Shown here one piece after another: positions 17,254-25,349 of a stretch of 47,508 nt of DNA. Each line of letters starts with the position of its first letter. Within the stretch, counting starts at the first letter, position 1. The notes beneath the pieces are model-generated. The model did no database searches, was not told the origin of the DNA, and saw nothing but the letters and a program-made list of their open reading frames with translations. The stretch lies in NCBI GenBank assembly GCA_946407495.1, contig CAMJOB010000007.1, forward strand, positions 1-47,508, in the 5' to 3' direction. Source of the stretch: an uncultured Bacillota bacterium (GTDB taxonomy: Bacteria > Bacillota_I > Bacilli_A > RF39 > UBA660). The position numbers were made by a program, and so were the translations under genes.

Positions 17254-17889
17254 CTGCTAGTAGAAGGGGTATTAGATTATGAAAATCTAGTTTATAGTGT
17301 TGTTCATAAGTATGGTAAAAAATATGATAAAGAAGATCTGTATCAAGTTGGAATGGTTGGGTTATTGGAAGCTAAGAAAAAATATAATGGTGATTATGAT
17401 ACTAAGTTTTCTACTTTTGCATATTACTATATTTTAGGTGAAGTTACTAAATATATAAGAGAGAGTAAATCAATTAAACTAAGTAAAGATATGGTTAGGT
17501 TAAATAGGAGTATTACACATGCTAAAGAAGTGATGGAACAAAGATTGGGTAGAAGTCCTAATACACATGAACTATCTGTTTTTTTAGAGATACCTGAAGA
17601 GAAAATAGATGAAGTATTAGTCGCAACACAAGAAACTGAGAGTTTAGATTATGAGAATAATTTAGGGGAATCTCTATATAACTTTGTAGCTAAAACTAAT
17701 TCTATAGACACATTATTAGATTTAAGAGATGAGTTAAGTAATTTAACTGATGATGAGAGGGATTTAATTAGATCTAGATACTTTGATGACCTTACGCAGA
17801 CAGAATTAAGTAAAAGAACAGGAATTAGTCAGGTACAGATTTCTAGAAAGGAGAATAAAATTTTAAAAAAACTTAAAGAACGTTTATAA
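17254..17889 (+). CDS. Sporulation sigma factor (SigF/SigG-like), noncanonical start
   Basis: Up to 211 residues. Sigma region 2 is clear (VYSVVHKYGKKYDKEDLYQ, VGLLEAKKKYNG, KFSTFAYYYILGEVTKYIRE), then region 3 and region 4 with a helix-turn-helix ending GISQVQISRKENKILKKLKE, characteristic of the SigF/SigG/SigB group. Conserved region 2.1 lies upstream of the first in-frame ATG (17353), yet between the stop at 17236 and that ATG there is no ATG, GTG or TTG. AAGGAGGG at 17245-17252 marks the intended start zone; CTG 17254 is given here as the best guess. Placement directly before spoVAC-AD-AE matches B. subtilis sigF-spoVA, so SigF is likeliest, but spoIIAA and spoIIAB are not upstream. An ATG-17353 form would lack region 2.1. 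Confidence 0.85.
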   Translation: MLVEGVLDYENLVYSVVHKYGKKYDKEDLYQVGMVGLLEAKKKYNGDYDTKFSTFAYYYILGEVTKYIRESKSIKLSKDMVRLNRSITHAKEVMEQRLGRSPNTHELSVFLEIPEEKIDEVLVATQETESLDYENNLGESLYNFVAKTNSIDTLLDLRDELSNLTDDERDLIRSRYFDDLTQTELSKRTGISQVQISRKENKILKKLKERL

Positions 17890-17914
17890 CTTAAGAATAA
17901 TCTTAAGTTTTTTT
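17888..17914 (+). terminator. Intrinsic terminator between sigma gene and spoVAC
   Basis: A 9-bp stem (AACTTAAGA/TCTTAAGTT), ATAA loop, then seven T's. It separates the sigma factor from spoVAC despite the conserved synteny. Confidence 0.8.
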
Positions 17915-17939
17915 GTGCATATTATTAATGGTGATGTTT

Positions 17940-18377
17940 ATGATTAATACTAAATATAATATGATTGCGGATAAGCATAAGGCTTCTAAACATATAATGC
18001 GAAATAGTATTATTGCATTTATTAGTGGTGGAATTATTGGCCTTATGGGAGAAGCTGATATTGAGATTATGATGAGTATGTTTTCTTTATCTAGACAAGT
18101 TGCTTCTTTATATATGGTAATTGAATTTATATTTATTGCTTCACTTTTTACTGCTTTAGGATTTTTTGACAAGATGGTTATGTTTTGTCAATGTGGTTTG
18201 ATTGTTCCGATTACGGGATTTGCACATTCTATGACAAGTGCTTTTATGGATTATCGAAAAGAAGGATTAGTATATGGAGTTGGTTCAAATGCATTTAAGC
18301 TTGCTGGTACTGTTATTGTTTATGGAGTATTGTCTGCTTGGTTATTTGGAATGGTAAGATTCTTTATAGGAGTTTAG
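17940..18377 (+). CDS. spoVAC: Stage V sporulation protein AC
   Basis: 145 residues, like SpoVAC of Bacillus (150). Inner-membrane component of the channel that moves dipicolinic acid into the spore and out during germination. Several membrane helices, the conserved PITGFAHSMTSAFMDYRKEG and GVGSNAFKLAGTVIVYG motifs are visible. The start at 17940 follows GGTGATG; in-frame TTG 17913, ATG 17928, GTG 17931 and ATG 17934 are alternatives. Its stop is 1 base from the spoVAD start, so spoVAC, spoVAD and spoVAE form one operon, expected to be under SigG. Confidence 0.95.
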   Translation: MINTKYNMIADKHKASKHIMRNSIIAFISGGIIGLMGEADIEIMMSMFSLSRQVASLYMVIEFIFIASLFTALGFFDKMVMFCQCGLIVPITGFAHSMTSAFMDYRKEGLVYGVGSNAFKLAGTVIVYGVLSAWLFGMVRFFIGV

Positions 18378-18378
18378 T

Positions 18379-19356
18379 ATGACTTTTTATTATAAAGATA
18401 TTTATTTAAATGAGACTTCTACTGTGTGTGGTCCAGTAGAAGCAGATGGTCCATTAAGAAAGTATTTTGATAAGAAATATGATGATATGTATATGGGAGA
18501 AAAGTCCTTTGAAAAAGCAGAAGTAAAATTAGTTAAAGATGCTTTAAGTATTTTACTTAGAAAAAGTGGTAATAAAAAAGAAGATATTGATTTAGTAGTA
18601 GGTGGAGATCTATTGAATCAGATAACTGCATCTACTTATGGTACTTGTGGAGTTGGGAATGGCTTTGTTGGTGTATATGGAGCTTGTAGTTCTTCTGTAT
18701 TAGGTATGATAGTTGCATCTAATTTTATGTCTTTTGATAATGTAGAAAAGGCAATAGTAGAAGTATCTAGTCATAATTGTTGTGCAGAAAAACAATTTCG
18801 TAATCCAGTAGAATATGGTGCACCTAAAAAAGATACAGCAACATTTACATCTACTGGTGCAGCTGCATGTTTATTATCAAAAGAAGAGTGCGATGTTAGA
18901 GTTGAATGTGCAACTCTAGGTAAGATAGTAAACTATTCACAAAGTGATGTGAATGATATGGGTAGAGTAATGGCTCCTGCAGTATACGAAACACTTAATA
19001 CACATTTTAAAGAAACTGGTAGAACACCTGAAGACTATGACTTAATTCTTACAGGGGACTTAGGTAGATATGGTAAAGAAATAATTAAAGAATATATTGA
19101 TTATGATCTTACTAATTACAATGATTGTGGAGTTATGTTATATGACTTGGATAGACAAAAAGAAGTACATGCAGGAGGAAGTGGACCTGTATGTAGTGCA
19201 TTAGTTAGTTTTGGAATGATTTATTCTAAATTAAAAGAACATAAATATAAAAGAGTATTATTAGTTGCGACTGGTGCTTTATTTAGTCCAACTACAATTC
19301 ACCAAAAAGAAGATATTTATTCAATTGCCCATGCGATTAGTTTGGAGGCGGTATAG
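18379..19356 (+). CDS. spoVAD: Stage V sporulation protein AD
   Basis: 325 residues (Bacillus about 338). A thiolase-fold protein that binds dipicolinic acid as part of the SpoVA channel and is not a real thiolase. The thiolase-like Cys region is GVYGACSSSVLGM (C103), followed by SSHNCCAEKQFRNP and a C-terminal HAGGSGPVCSALVSFG. TATAGGAG at the end of spoVAC provides the ribosome binding site. Its stop overlaps the GTG start of spoVAE by one base. Confidence 0.96.
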   Translation: MTFYYKDIYLNETSTVCGPVEADGPLRKYFDKKYDDMYMGEKSFEKAEVKLVKDALSILLRKSGNKKEDIDLVVGGDLLNQITASTYGTCGVGNGFVGVYGACSSSVLGMIVASNFMSFDNVEKAIVEVSSHNCCAEKQFRNPVEYGAPKKDTATFTSTGAAACLLSKEECDVRVECATLGKIVNYSQSDVNDMGRVMAPAVYETLNTHFKETGRTPEDYDLILTGDLGRYGKEIIKEYIDYDLTNYNDCGVMLYDLDRQKEVHAGGSGPVCSALVSFGMIYSKLKEHKYKRVLLVATGALFSPTTIHQKEDIYSIAHAISLEAV

Positions 19357-19706
19357 TGTTACTTATTAGGTCATTTTTATTTTGTGGAATAGTATGTTTA
19401 CTTGCACAGATTGTATTAGACTTAACTAATTGGTCTCCTGGACATATAACTTCATTACTTGTTGTATTAGGAGCAGGATTAGATACATTTTCTATTTACG
19501 ATAAAATAATTGAATATGTAGGTGGAGGAGCATTACTTCCAATTACTAGTTTTGGACATTCCTTAATACATGGAGCACTTGCTCAAACTGAAGTTTATGG
19601 TTTTATGGGATTACTTATGGGAATGTTTGATTTAACTGCTTCTGGTATTACGGCTGCTATTATTTTTTCATTTATTTTTAGTTTATTTTTTAAACCTAAA
19701 CATTAG
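19356..19706 (+). CDS. spoVAE: Stage V sporulation protein AE
   Basis: 116 residues from a GTG start preceded by TTGGAGGCGG. Third member of the minimal SpoVA channel (AC-AD-AE), the core found in all spore formers with SpoVA. Four membrane helices are likely; the motif GGGALLPITSFGHSLIHGAL matches SpoVAEb and parallels the PITGF motif of SpoVAC. SpoVAA, AB, AF and the soluble AEa found in Bacillus are absent here, so this is the reduced clostridial-type operon. Confidence 0.95.
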   Translation: MLLIRSFLFCGIVCLLAQIVLDLTNWSPGHITSLLVVLGAGLDTFSIYDKIIEYVGGGALLPITSFGHSLIHGALAQTEVYGFMGLLMGMFDLTASGITAAIIFSFIFSLFFKPKH

Positions 19707-19729
19707 AGTATTTTTTATACTCTTTTTTT
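19705..19729 (+). terminator. Intrinsic terminator after spoVAE
   Basis: A 7-bp stem (AGAGTAT/ATACTCT) with a T loop and seven T's, abutting the next promoter. Confidence 0.75.
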
Positions 19730-19730
19730 A

Positions 19731-19739
19731 TGTTATAAT
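19731..19739 (+). promoter_or_regulatory. Extended -10 promoter
   Basis: TGTTATAAT, 24 nt before the GTG at 19764 and directly behind the spoVAE terminator T-tract. Confidence 0.7.
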
Positions 19740-19763
19740 TTTAATAGAGTAGGAGGAATACTT

Positions 19764-20591
19764 GTGGAAGAGAAAGCTAAAAAGAAAAAGAAATACTTTT
19801 TGTTTTATATAAACCTTTTTTTAGTATTTGTTGTTATTGGATTAGTATTTTATATTTTAGCAGATGATGGTGTTATTGAAGTGCCTTCTATTGATAAGAT
19901 AGTTAAAGATACAGTTAATAAGAAAAGTACAGCTAAAGGTAGATATGAAGATATTAGTGTAGAGAATGCTAGTGTTATAGAATTATTTAATAATGTACAT
20001 AATGTTTTAAATGCTTCTGGTATTGATCAAATGGTATTTAATAATACTGAATTAAAACTAGAAGATATGGATGAAAATTATAAGATTGGTCTTGCATTTA
20101 ATCTATTTAAGAATAAAGGAATTTATTCTGATGGAGAACAATCTTATACTTATGAAGATGTTAAAAACTCTTATGAAAAAATATTTGGACCTAAGACTTT
20201 TAGTGATGAAAAAAGATTTAGTCTAAATTGTGGTCAATATACTTTAGATGATAATAAAGAATATTATGTTAATCCTAATGCTTCAGTTTGTGGAGCATCA
20301 AGTGATATTCATTTAGTAGAACATATTTTATCTGTAAAGAAGTATAGTTCTTCATTAGATATTACAAGTGGAATAGTATTCTATGATTCATCAGAACAAA
20401 AAGTATATAGAGATTATAATATGAAGAAAAAAGTATCTGATGTAGTACTTGGAAATGATGATGAAGTTTTAAAAGAATTAACAAATTATATTCAAAAGAA
20501 TACAGATGCTGTAGAGCAATATACTTATTCATTTAAATTAGGGGAAGATGGTTTCTATTACTATACTGGAGTTGTAAGAACTCAAGATTAG
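19764..20591 (+). CDS. Single-pass exported protein, unknown
   Basis: 275 residues from GTG 19764, 7 nt after AGGAGG. A Lys-rich start (1-10) and a membrane helix (about 12-34) are followed by about 240 residues outside the cell, rich in Asp, Asn, Tyr and Ser, with Cys in LNCGQYTLDDNKEY and NPNASVCGASSD. No family recognised. The gene 16 bases downstream encodes a smaller protein with the same topology, so they probably form a two-gene operon. Their position after spoVA does not by itself show a sporulation role, since a terminator and a vegetative-type promoter lie between. Confidence 0.75.
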   Translation: MEEKAKKKKKYFLFYINLFLVFVVIGLVFYILADDGVIEVPSIDKIVKDTVNKKSTAKGRYEDISVENASVIELFNNVHNVLNASGIDQMVFNNTELKLEDMDENYKIGLAFNLFKNKGIYSDGEQSYTYEDVKNSYEKIFGPKTFSDEKRFSLNCGQYTLDDNKEYYVNPNASVCGASSDIHLVEHILSVKKYSSSLDITSGIVFYDSSEQKVYRDYNMKKKVSDVVLGNDDEVLKELTNYIQKNTDAVEQYTYSFKLGEDGFYYYTGVVRTQD

Positions 20592-20607
20592 TTTTTGAGG
20601 TGGTAGT

Positions 20608-21156
20608 ATGAAAAATAAAAAACTATTATTTATATTATTAGTTTTAGTTTGTATGTTTATTGTTACTAATACTATTACTAATAGTATGGTAGATAGTAAG
20701 AAAGATGTGCCTTTTAGAGAAATAGAGTATAAGCTTCCTGCAGGAGCTAGAAAAGAAAAGGCTGAAAAATATTATCGCTTGGTTAATGAAGTTAGTTATA
20801 ATTTTGGTGATTCTGAAAAGGAATATTTAAAGAAATGTCCTTTTAAGATATCTGCTTATGAGAAAGATACTTATGGCAGTATTAATGATTATCTAAAAGA
20901 ATCTTTAAAGTCATGTAAGACTTATGATTATTGTACTGATATAGAAAATATTAATCCTAATGGTACTAAAATATTTAAATATAGAAAAGTTGATACTTAT
21001 ACAGTTGTAGATTATTATGTAGCTGAATCAAAGAATTATATTTATGTAGTTATGTTTGAAGATAATTTTGATTATAATGAAACTGATAAAGCTCATTATG
21101 AATTTTGTGAAAAAGAAAAGAATGATTTAATTAATACAATTAAGACACAAAAATAA
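20608..21156 (+). CDS. Single-pass exported protein, unknown
   Basis: 182 residues. The N-terminal helix (about 4-24, LLFILLVLVCMFIVTNTITN) is an uncleaved anchor or signal peptide; no lipobox. The outer part contains four to five Cys (KCPFK, SCKTYDYC, FCEKEK), possibly disulfide-linked, and aromatic residues. GAGGTGG precedes the ATG. Ends at a bidirectional terminator shared with the minus-strand gene. No family recognised. Confidence 0.7.
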   Translation: MKNKKLLFILLVLVCMFIVTNTITNSMVDSKKDVPFREIEYKLPAGARKEKAEKYYRLVNEVSYNFGDSEKEYLKKCPFKISAYEKDTYGSINDYLKESLKSCKTYDYCTDIENINPNGTKIFKYRKVDTYTVVDYYVAESKNYIYVVMFEDNFDYNETDKAHYEFCEKEKNDLINTIKTQK

Positions 21157-21179
21157 GATACCTTAGGTATCTTTTTTTT
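21155..21179. terminator. Bidirectional intrinsic terminator between convergent genes
   Basis: An 8-bp stem (AAGATACC/GGTATCTT) with TTA loop, flanked by T's on the plus strand and A's on the left, so it can stop transcription from both sides. Confidence 0.8.
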
Positions 21180-21480
21180 ATTCTACATTTGATATTTTTA
21201 TTATTTCATTCATGTCATCATCGTTTGCCATAATGTTTTTATGTTCTTGATTACATTTAGTACAACGATATAGTATTTTATAAGTATCTTTAAATTTTTC
21301 TATTCCTACAGGTTTTAATAAACCTTTACAAGTATTAGCTCTATCTCCTGGATTAATATCTACATGTTTTGAATATAGACAATATGGGCAATGGTCTCTG
21401 GCTGTGTAGTTAGCTTTTTGTACTTCTTTACCACAATTCTCACATATAAAGTTTTCATCCATCATATTAAACTGTTTCAT
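21178..21480 (-). CDS. RNHCP-domain zinc-ribbon protein
   Basis: 100 residues, the only convincing minus-strand gene of the window. Four Cys-pair positions (FICENCGKEV, ARDHCPYCLYSKHVD, TCKGLL, YRCTKCNQEH) define the RNHCP domain; here Asp replaces the Asn of the naming motif. The NPGDRA stretch is typical. Members are small zinc-ribbon proteins of unknown function. AAGGAG lies 6 nt before the ATG on the minus strand. Divergent from scpA, convergent with the exported protein at 20608. Confidence 0.85.
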   Translation of the reverse strand: MKQFNMMDENFICENCGKEVQKANYTARDHCPYCLYSKHVDINPGDRANTCKGLLKPVGIEKFKDTYKILYRCTKCNQEHKNIMANDDDMNEIIKISNVE

Positions 21481-21500
21481 AAGAACTCCTTTTCTTCTTT

Positions 21501-21509
21501 ATTATAACA
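21501..21509 (-). promoter_or_regulatory. Extended -10 promoter of the RNHCP gene
   Basis: TGTTATAAT read on the minus strand, 20 nt before the start at 21480. Confidence 0.65.
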
Positions 21510-21537
21510 TAAAATCTTTTTATTCCTTATTTTCTTA

Positions 21538-21546
21538 TGATATAAT
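21538..21546 (+). promoter_or_regulatory. Extended -10 promoter of scpAB
   Basis: TGATATAAT, 26 nt before the scpA start; divergent from the RNHCP promoter 30 bases away. Confidence 0.65.
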
Positions 21547-21572
21547 ATTTATTGTAGTTCGGAGTGATACTT

Positions 21573-22298
21573 ATGGATGTACAATTTAAGATAAATGAGT
21601 TTGAAGGACCACTAGATTTATTACTTCATTTAATTAAAGAATCTAAGATGGATATTATGAATATCGAAATTGAGAAGATTACTGACCAATATATGGCATA
21701 TTTAGATTCTTGTGAGAAGATGAATTTAGAGATAGCTTCTGAATATTTGGTTTTAGCTTCAGAGTTAATTGAGATTAAGTCTAAGTTATTATTACCTAAT
21801 GTTAAAGAAGAAGAATCTGAAGAAGAAGTTGAAGATCCTAGAGAAGAATTAGTAAAACGATTATTAGAATATCAAGCTTATAAAGAAATAACTAAAGTAT
21901 TACAAGAAAAAGAAGAATTACGTAAAGAAATATATACAAAGATTCCAGAAAACTATGCACAATATAGTAGTGGAGAAGTAATGGTTAAAGGTGAATATCA
22001 ATTAGATGATTTGATTAATGCCTTAAAGAATTATCTTGCTCGTAAACAAGAGAGTAAACCATTAAAGACAAAAGTTACTGTTCATGACATTAGTGTTGCT
22101 TCTCGTAGAAGTGATATTAAGAAAATATTAAGAAAAAAAGGAAGAATGTCTTTCTTTGAATTATTTCCTGTTGTTACTAAAGAGTATGTTGTTGCGACAT
22201 TCTTAGCAGTACTTGAAATGGCTAAAGCTCATGAACTTATAATAAAGCAAGAAAATGCATTCGATGATATCATATGTGAGGTGGTAGCAGATGAATAA
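21573..22298 (+). CDS. scpA: Segregation and condensation protein A (kleisin)
   Basis: 241 residues. ScpA is the kleisin that bridges the two SMC heads and, with ScpB, forms the chromosome condensation complex. The N-terminal EGPLDLLLHLIKESKMDI and the helix region through EYLVLASELIEIKSKLLLP are hallmark; an acidic middle (EEESEEEVEDPREE) is followed by a C-terminal winged helix. ATG 21573 is chosen, 5 nt after GGAGTGA; an in-frame GTG at 21564 lies inside that site. Overlaps scpB by 8 bases. Confidence 0.96.
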   Translation: MDVQFKINEFEGPLDLLLHLIKESKMDIMNIEIEKITDQYMAYLDSCEKMNLEIASEYLVLASELIEIKSKLLLPNVKEEESEEEVEDPREELVKRLLEYQAYKEITKVLQEKEELRKEIYTKIPENYAQYSSGEVMVKGEYQLDDLINALKNYLARKQESKPLKTKVTVHDISVASRRSDIKKILRKKGRMSFFELFPVVTKEYVVATFLAVLEMAKAHELIIKQENAFDDIICEVVADE

Positions 22299-22866
22299 GA
22301 CAGCGGTATTAGAAGGTCTTTTGTTTGTTGTTGGTGAAGATGGATTAACACTAGATCAAATAGAAGATGTTTTAGAAGTTTCTGAAGAAGAAGCAAAAGA
22401 ATTATTAAGCTCATTAAAGAAATCTTATGAGAGTGACGAACGTGGTATTCGTATTGATTTCTTAGGTAATAGATTTAAGTTAACTACTAAACAAGAACAC
22501 CGTGAGTATTATCAAAAATTAATAGAAAATCCAGAGACTAATATTCTTAGTCAAGCTGCATTAGAGACATTAGCAATTATTGCTTATAATGCACCAATTA
22601 CTCGTATTCAAATTGATGCGATGAGAGGTGTATCTAGTGTTTCTATAGTACGTAAGTTAGTTGCGAAAGGATTTATCAAAGAAACTGGTAGAAGTGATCT
22701 TCCTGGTAGACCAATACTATATGAGACTACATCAGATTTCTTAGATTATTTCGGATTATCTACTTTAGATGATTTACCAAATATGGATGACTTTATAGAA
22801 GAACAAAGTGAAGTTGAAGATACTGAATCTGATTTATATGATTCTAAATATAAAGAAGAAGATTAA
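22291..22866 (+). CDS. scpB: Segregation and condensation protein B
   Basis: 191 residues, usual length. ScpB dimers bind ScpA in the SMC complex. Two winged-helix domains are visible; the conserved ETLAIIAYNAPITRIQIDAM and GRPILYETT motifs identify it. Acidic C-terminal tail. GAGGTGG lies 6 nt before the ATG, within scpA. A hairpin terminator overlaps its end. Confidence 0.96.
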   Translation: MNKTAVLEGLLFVVGEDGLTLDQIEDVLEVSEEEAKELLSSLKKSYESDERGIRIDFLGNRFKLTTKQEHREYYQKLIENPETNILSQAALETLAIIAYNAPITRIQIDAMRGVSSVSIVRKLVAKGFIKETGRSDLPGRPILYETTSDFLDYFGLSTLDDLPNMDDFIEEQSEVEDTESDLYDSKYKEED

Positions 22867-22883
22867 TGTTCTTCTTTTTTTTT
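22852..22883 (+). terminator. Intrinsic terminator after scpB
   Basis: A 9-bp stem (AAAGAAGAA/TTCTTCTTT), 8-base loop and T's. Confidence 0.75.
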
Positions 22884-22891
22884 ATTAATAA

Positions 22892-22900
22892 TGATAAACT
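22892..22900 (+). promoter_or_regulatory. Possible -10 promoter of the glycosyltransferase pair
   Basis: TGATAAACT, 30 nt before the start at 22931; a weak match. Confidence 0.35.
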
Positions 22901-22930
22901 ATTAGTAGGTAGAGAATTGAGGCGATATAA

Positions 22931-24121
22931 ATGCTTGAAGGTTTAAAAAAAAGATTATTAGACCATAGAAATATACGTTTAATTCGTAAGAGTGATTTCT
23001 TTGATGAGAAATTTTATACTACTAATAATCCTAAAGTATTTGGAGATCCTTGTACTCATTATTATCGTTATGGATGGAAAGAGTTTTATGATCCATCTGT
23101 AGATTTTAATGTTAAGAAGTATTTAGATTCATATTTGGATGTTAAAGACAAATGTGTAGAGCCGTTATATCATTATCTAAAATATGGTAAAAAAGAAAAT
23201 AGAAATATTTATAAGAGTAATGGAAAGATGTCTTTTGATGATGCTTTTCAAAAAATTTATCATTATTCATACTCATTTAATATTTATTATTGTGAAGATA
23301 AAAAACGTGTTAATTTATTTATAGATGAAGTTAATAAAGATACTGAAGAATTAATGCGTGTAATGATTAAGTATTGTAAGAAGGGTCCTTATACATTACG
23401 TATTATTTGTGACAATTTACATGAATTAAATGTTCCTGAAGATGTAGAAGTTATTAACTATAATAGTTCTAATTATTTGGAAGTTAATTATGATGATATA
23501 TATATTTGTTCTTCATGGAAGTATGTATCTGCATTATTAAATACTACTGCTTTTTATGGAAATGTTTATTATTATGTTAGAGATATTGATAGATTAGTTC
23601 CTACATCACTTATTTGTTGTGATGATAGAGTAACTTTACTTGTTACTGATCCTAATATCTTAAAACCAATACAAAAGGTTCGTTATGAATTTGAATTTCA
23701 TCATCTACCTTTAACTATTGATGAAGAGAATTATTTATATTGTGATTTTGGAGATGCTTTTGTAGAAGGTGTTCAAGCTCTTAATCAATTATTTTTAGAG
23801 TCTATTTTAGATTCTGAAAAGTGGAAAGTTTATATTTTCCATGATCAAGATTTTGTTTTCCACTTAGATTGTGGATTATGTGTAGAGAGTACTAAGGCTT
23901 TTACAACTGATTGTACTTTATTAATAGCAGCTAAAGATGAAGAAGAGGAAGATATGCCTTGTATTACTTATGAACGTATCTTAGAAGATTATTCATTCCA
24001 ATATGTTAATATTCATAATAATTTATTTTTTAAAGAACTAGATAGTGATTCTTCTGTACCAGTTAAGAAAAATGATTTTAAATTATTAGATGTGATTAAA
24101 AAGATGAAGGGAGATGAATAA
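22931..24121 (+). CDS. Glycosyltransferase-associated protein with tandem HYxxYG repeats
   Basis: 396 residues. Residues about 20-92 hold two copies of a motif often found at the N-terminus of polysaccharide glycosyltransferases: FDEKFYTTNNPKVFGDPCTH then HYYRYGWKEFYDPS, and VKKYLDSYLDVKDKCVEPLYH then HYLKYGKKENR. The remaining 300 residues look like a degenerate GT-B N-terminal half without a recognisable donor site. The downstream gene overlaps its end and encodes a GT4-like enzyme, so the two may work as a pair; this is inference. No signal peptide, so cytoplasmic. Confidence 0.7.
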   Translation: MLEGLKKRLLDHRNIRLIRKSDFFDEKFYTTNNPKVFGDPCTHYYRYGWKEFYDPSVDFNVKKYLDSYLDVKDKCVEPLYHYLKYGKKENRNIYKSNGKMSFDDAFQKIYHYSYSFNIYYCEDKKRVNLFIDEVNKDTEELMRVMIKYCKKGPYTLRIICDNLHELNVPEDVEVINYNSSNYLEVNYDDIYICSSWKYVSALLNTTAFYGNVYYYVRDIDRLVPTSLICCDDRVTLLVTDPNILKPIQKVRYEFEFHHLPLTIDEENYLYCDFGDAFVEGVQALNQLFLESILDSEKWKVYIFHDQDFVFHLDCGLCVESTKAFTTDCTLLIAAKDEEEEDMPCITYERILEDYSFQYVNIHNNLFFKELDSDSSVPVKKNDFKLLDVIKKMKGDE

Positions 24122-24122
24122 T

Positions 24123-25283
24123 ATGTATAAATATCATTATCCTAAAGTATTTGATTTTGCATTATCAATTCCTTCATTTTCAGAAAGATATACTAAGTTA
24201 AAAAATAGTAAGAAAAAGAATGTAATTTATATTAAAGATATATTTGATAGTTCTACTTTTAGATATCGTGCTTATAACGTTATGGAAACTATGAGTAGAA
24301 GTAAAGAGTATTTTGTAACATGTTTTTTAGTTACGGAATTAAAGAATCTATATGATTTAATTGATAAGATAGATTTAATTGTTTTACAAAGAGCTAAATG
24401 GAGTTTCGAATTAGATAACTTTATAGTATTTGCTCATCGTAATCATAAAAAGATTATTTATGATATGGATGATTTAGTTTACCATACTAAGTATGTTCCA
24501 GAATACTTAAGTAGTATATCTGATTATAGTGATTTTAAGATTGATTCTTCTTTTGCAATGGCAAAGAGATTTGAAATGGTTGCGATGAAGTGTGATGGGT
24601 TTATTGTTACTACTGATAAGTTAGTTAAACATTTCGAAAAGGATTTTGAAAAACCTGCTTGGTTACTTCCAAATTATTTAAATCTTGAACAAGAATATCA
24701 TTCTAATAGAGTATGTGAATTACGTAAGAATAGTAAAAGAGATGGATTTGTTATTGGATACTTTAGTGGATCTAATACACATAGAAAAGATTTAGATATA
24801 GTGGAATCATCATTAGTTAATCTAGTAGATAAATATGATGATGTCTATGTTAAGATTGTTGGTATTATGGATTTATCTGAACCATTATTAAGATTAAAAA
24901 GACAGGGTAGAGTATTTGTAGATGGATATGTATCTTATGAAGAATTACCTTATAAAATAGGTGAGGTAGATCTTAATATAGTTCCATTACAACAACATGC
25001 TTTTAATGATTGTAAATCTGAATTAAAATATTTTGAAGCTAGTATAGTTAAAGTTCCTACTATTGCTTCTAATAATGTTGTTTATAAGAAAGTAATAGAG
25101 AATGGAAAAGATGGTTTCTTATGTGAAGATTCTGAATGGTTTGATTGTTTAGAATCATGTTATTTAAATCAAAAGAAGTTAGCAGAAGTTGCAGAAGTTG
25201 CATATAAGAAATGTTTAGAAAGATATAGTAATGATAATCAATTAGAGAAAATTACTAAAATCTATGATGAAATATTAAAATAA
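24123..25283 (+). CDS. Glycosyltransferase, GT4-like
   Basis: 386 residues from ATG 24123, 9 nt after AAGGGAG; ATG 24114, three codons earlier, sits too close to that site. A GT-B fold: N-terminal half with FDSSTFRYRAYNVMET and YDMDDLVY; C-terminal half with GYFSGSNTHRKDLDIV, DVDLNIVPL-type segment and KSELKYFEASIVKVPTIAS, which matches the conserved acidic/donor region of family 4 enzymes. Likely transfers sugars to a surface polysaccharide or lipid. Overlaps or abuts the preceding gene; a terminator follows immediately. Confidence 0.85.
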   Translation: MYKYHYPKVFDFALSIPSFSERYTKLKNSKKKNVIYIKDIFDSSTFRYRAYNVMETMSRSKEYFVTCFLVTELKNLYDLIDKIDLIVLQRAKWSFELDNFIVFAHRNHKKIIYDMDDLVYHTKYVPEYLSSISDYSDFKIDSSFAMAKRFEMVAMKCDGFIVTTDKLVKHFEKDFEKPAWLLPNYLNLEQEYHSNRVCELRKNSKRDGFVIGYFSGSNTHRKDLDIVESSLVNLVDKYDDVYVKIVGIMDLSEPLLRLKRQGRVFVDGYVSYEELPYKIGEVDLNIVPLQQHAFNDCKSELKYFEASIVKVPTIASNNVVYKKVIENGKDGFLCEDSEWFDCLESCYLNQKKLAEVAEVAYKKCLERYSNDNQLEKITKIYDEILK

Positions 25284-25308
25284 AAGATATGGGTTCCATA
25301 TCTTTTTT
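25282..25308 (+). terminator. Intrinsic terminator
   Basis: An 11-bp stem (AAAAGATATGG/CCATATCTTTT) with GTT loop and T's. Confidence 0.85.
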
Positions 25309-25330
25309 ATTGTTATTGTTGTAAATACTA

Positions 25331-25339
25331 TGGTATAAT
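25331..25339 (+). promoter_or_regulatory. Extended -10 promoter of the tRNA cluster
   Basis: TGGTATAAT ends 10 nt before the mature 5' end of tRNA-Leu, leaving only a few bases of leader. Confidence 0.7.
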
Positions 25340-25349
25340 TTATTTGCAT

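Noticed and set aside
17279-17290. ATG at 17279 as the sigma start with a frameshift
   Set aside because: That frame ends in TAG after three codons and the coding signal continues undisturbed in the other frame.
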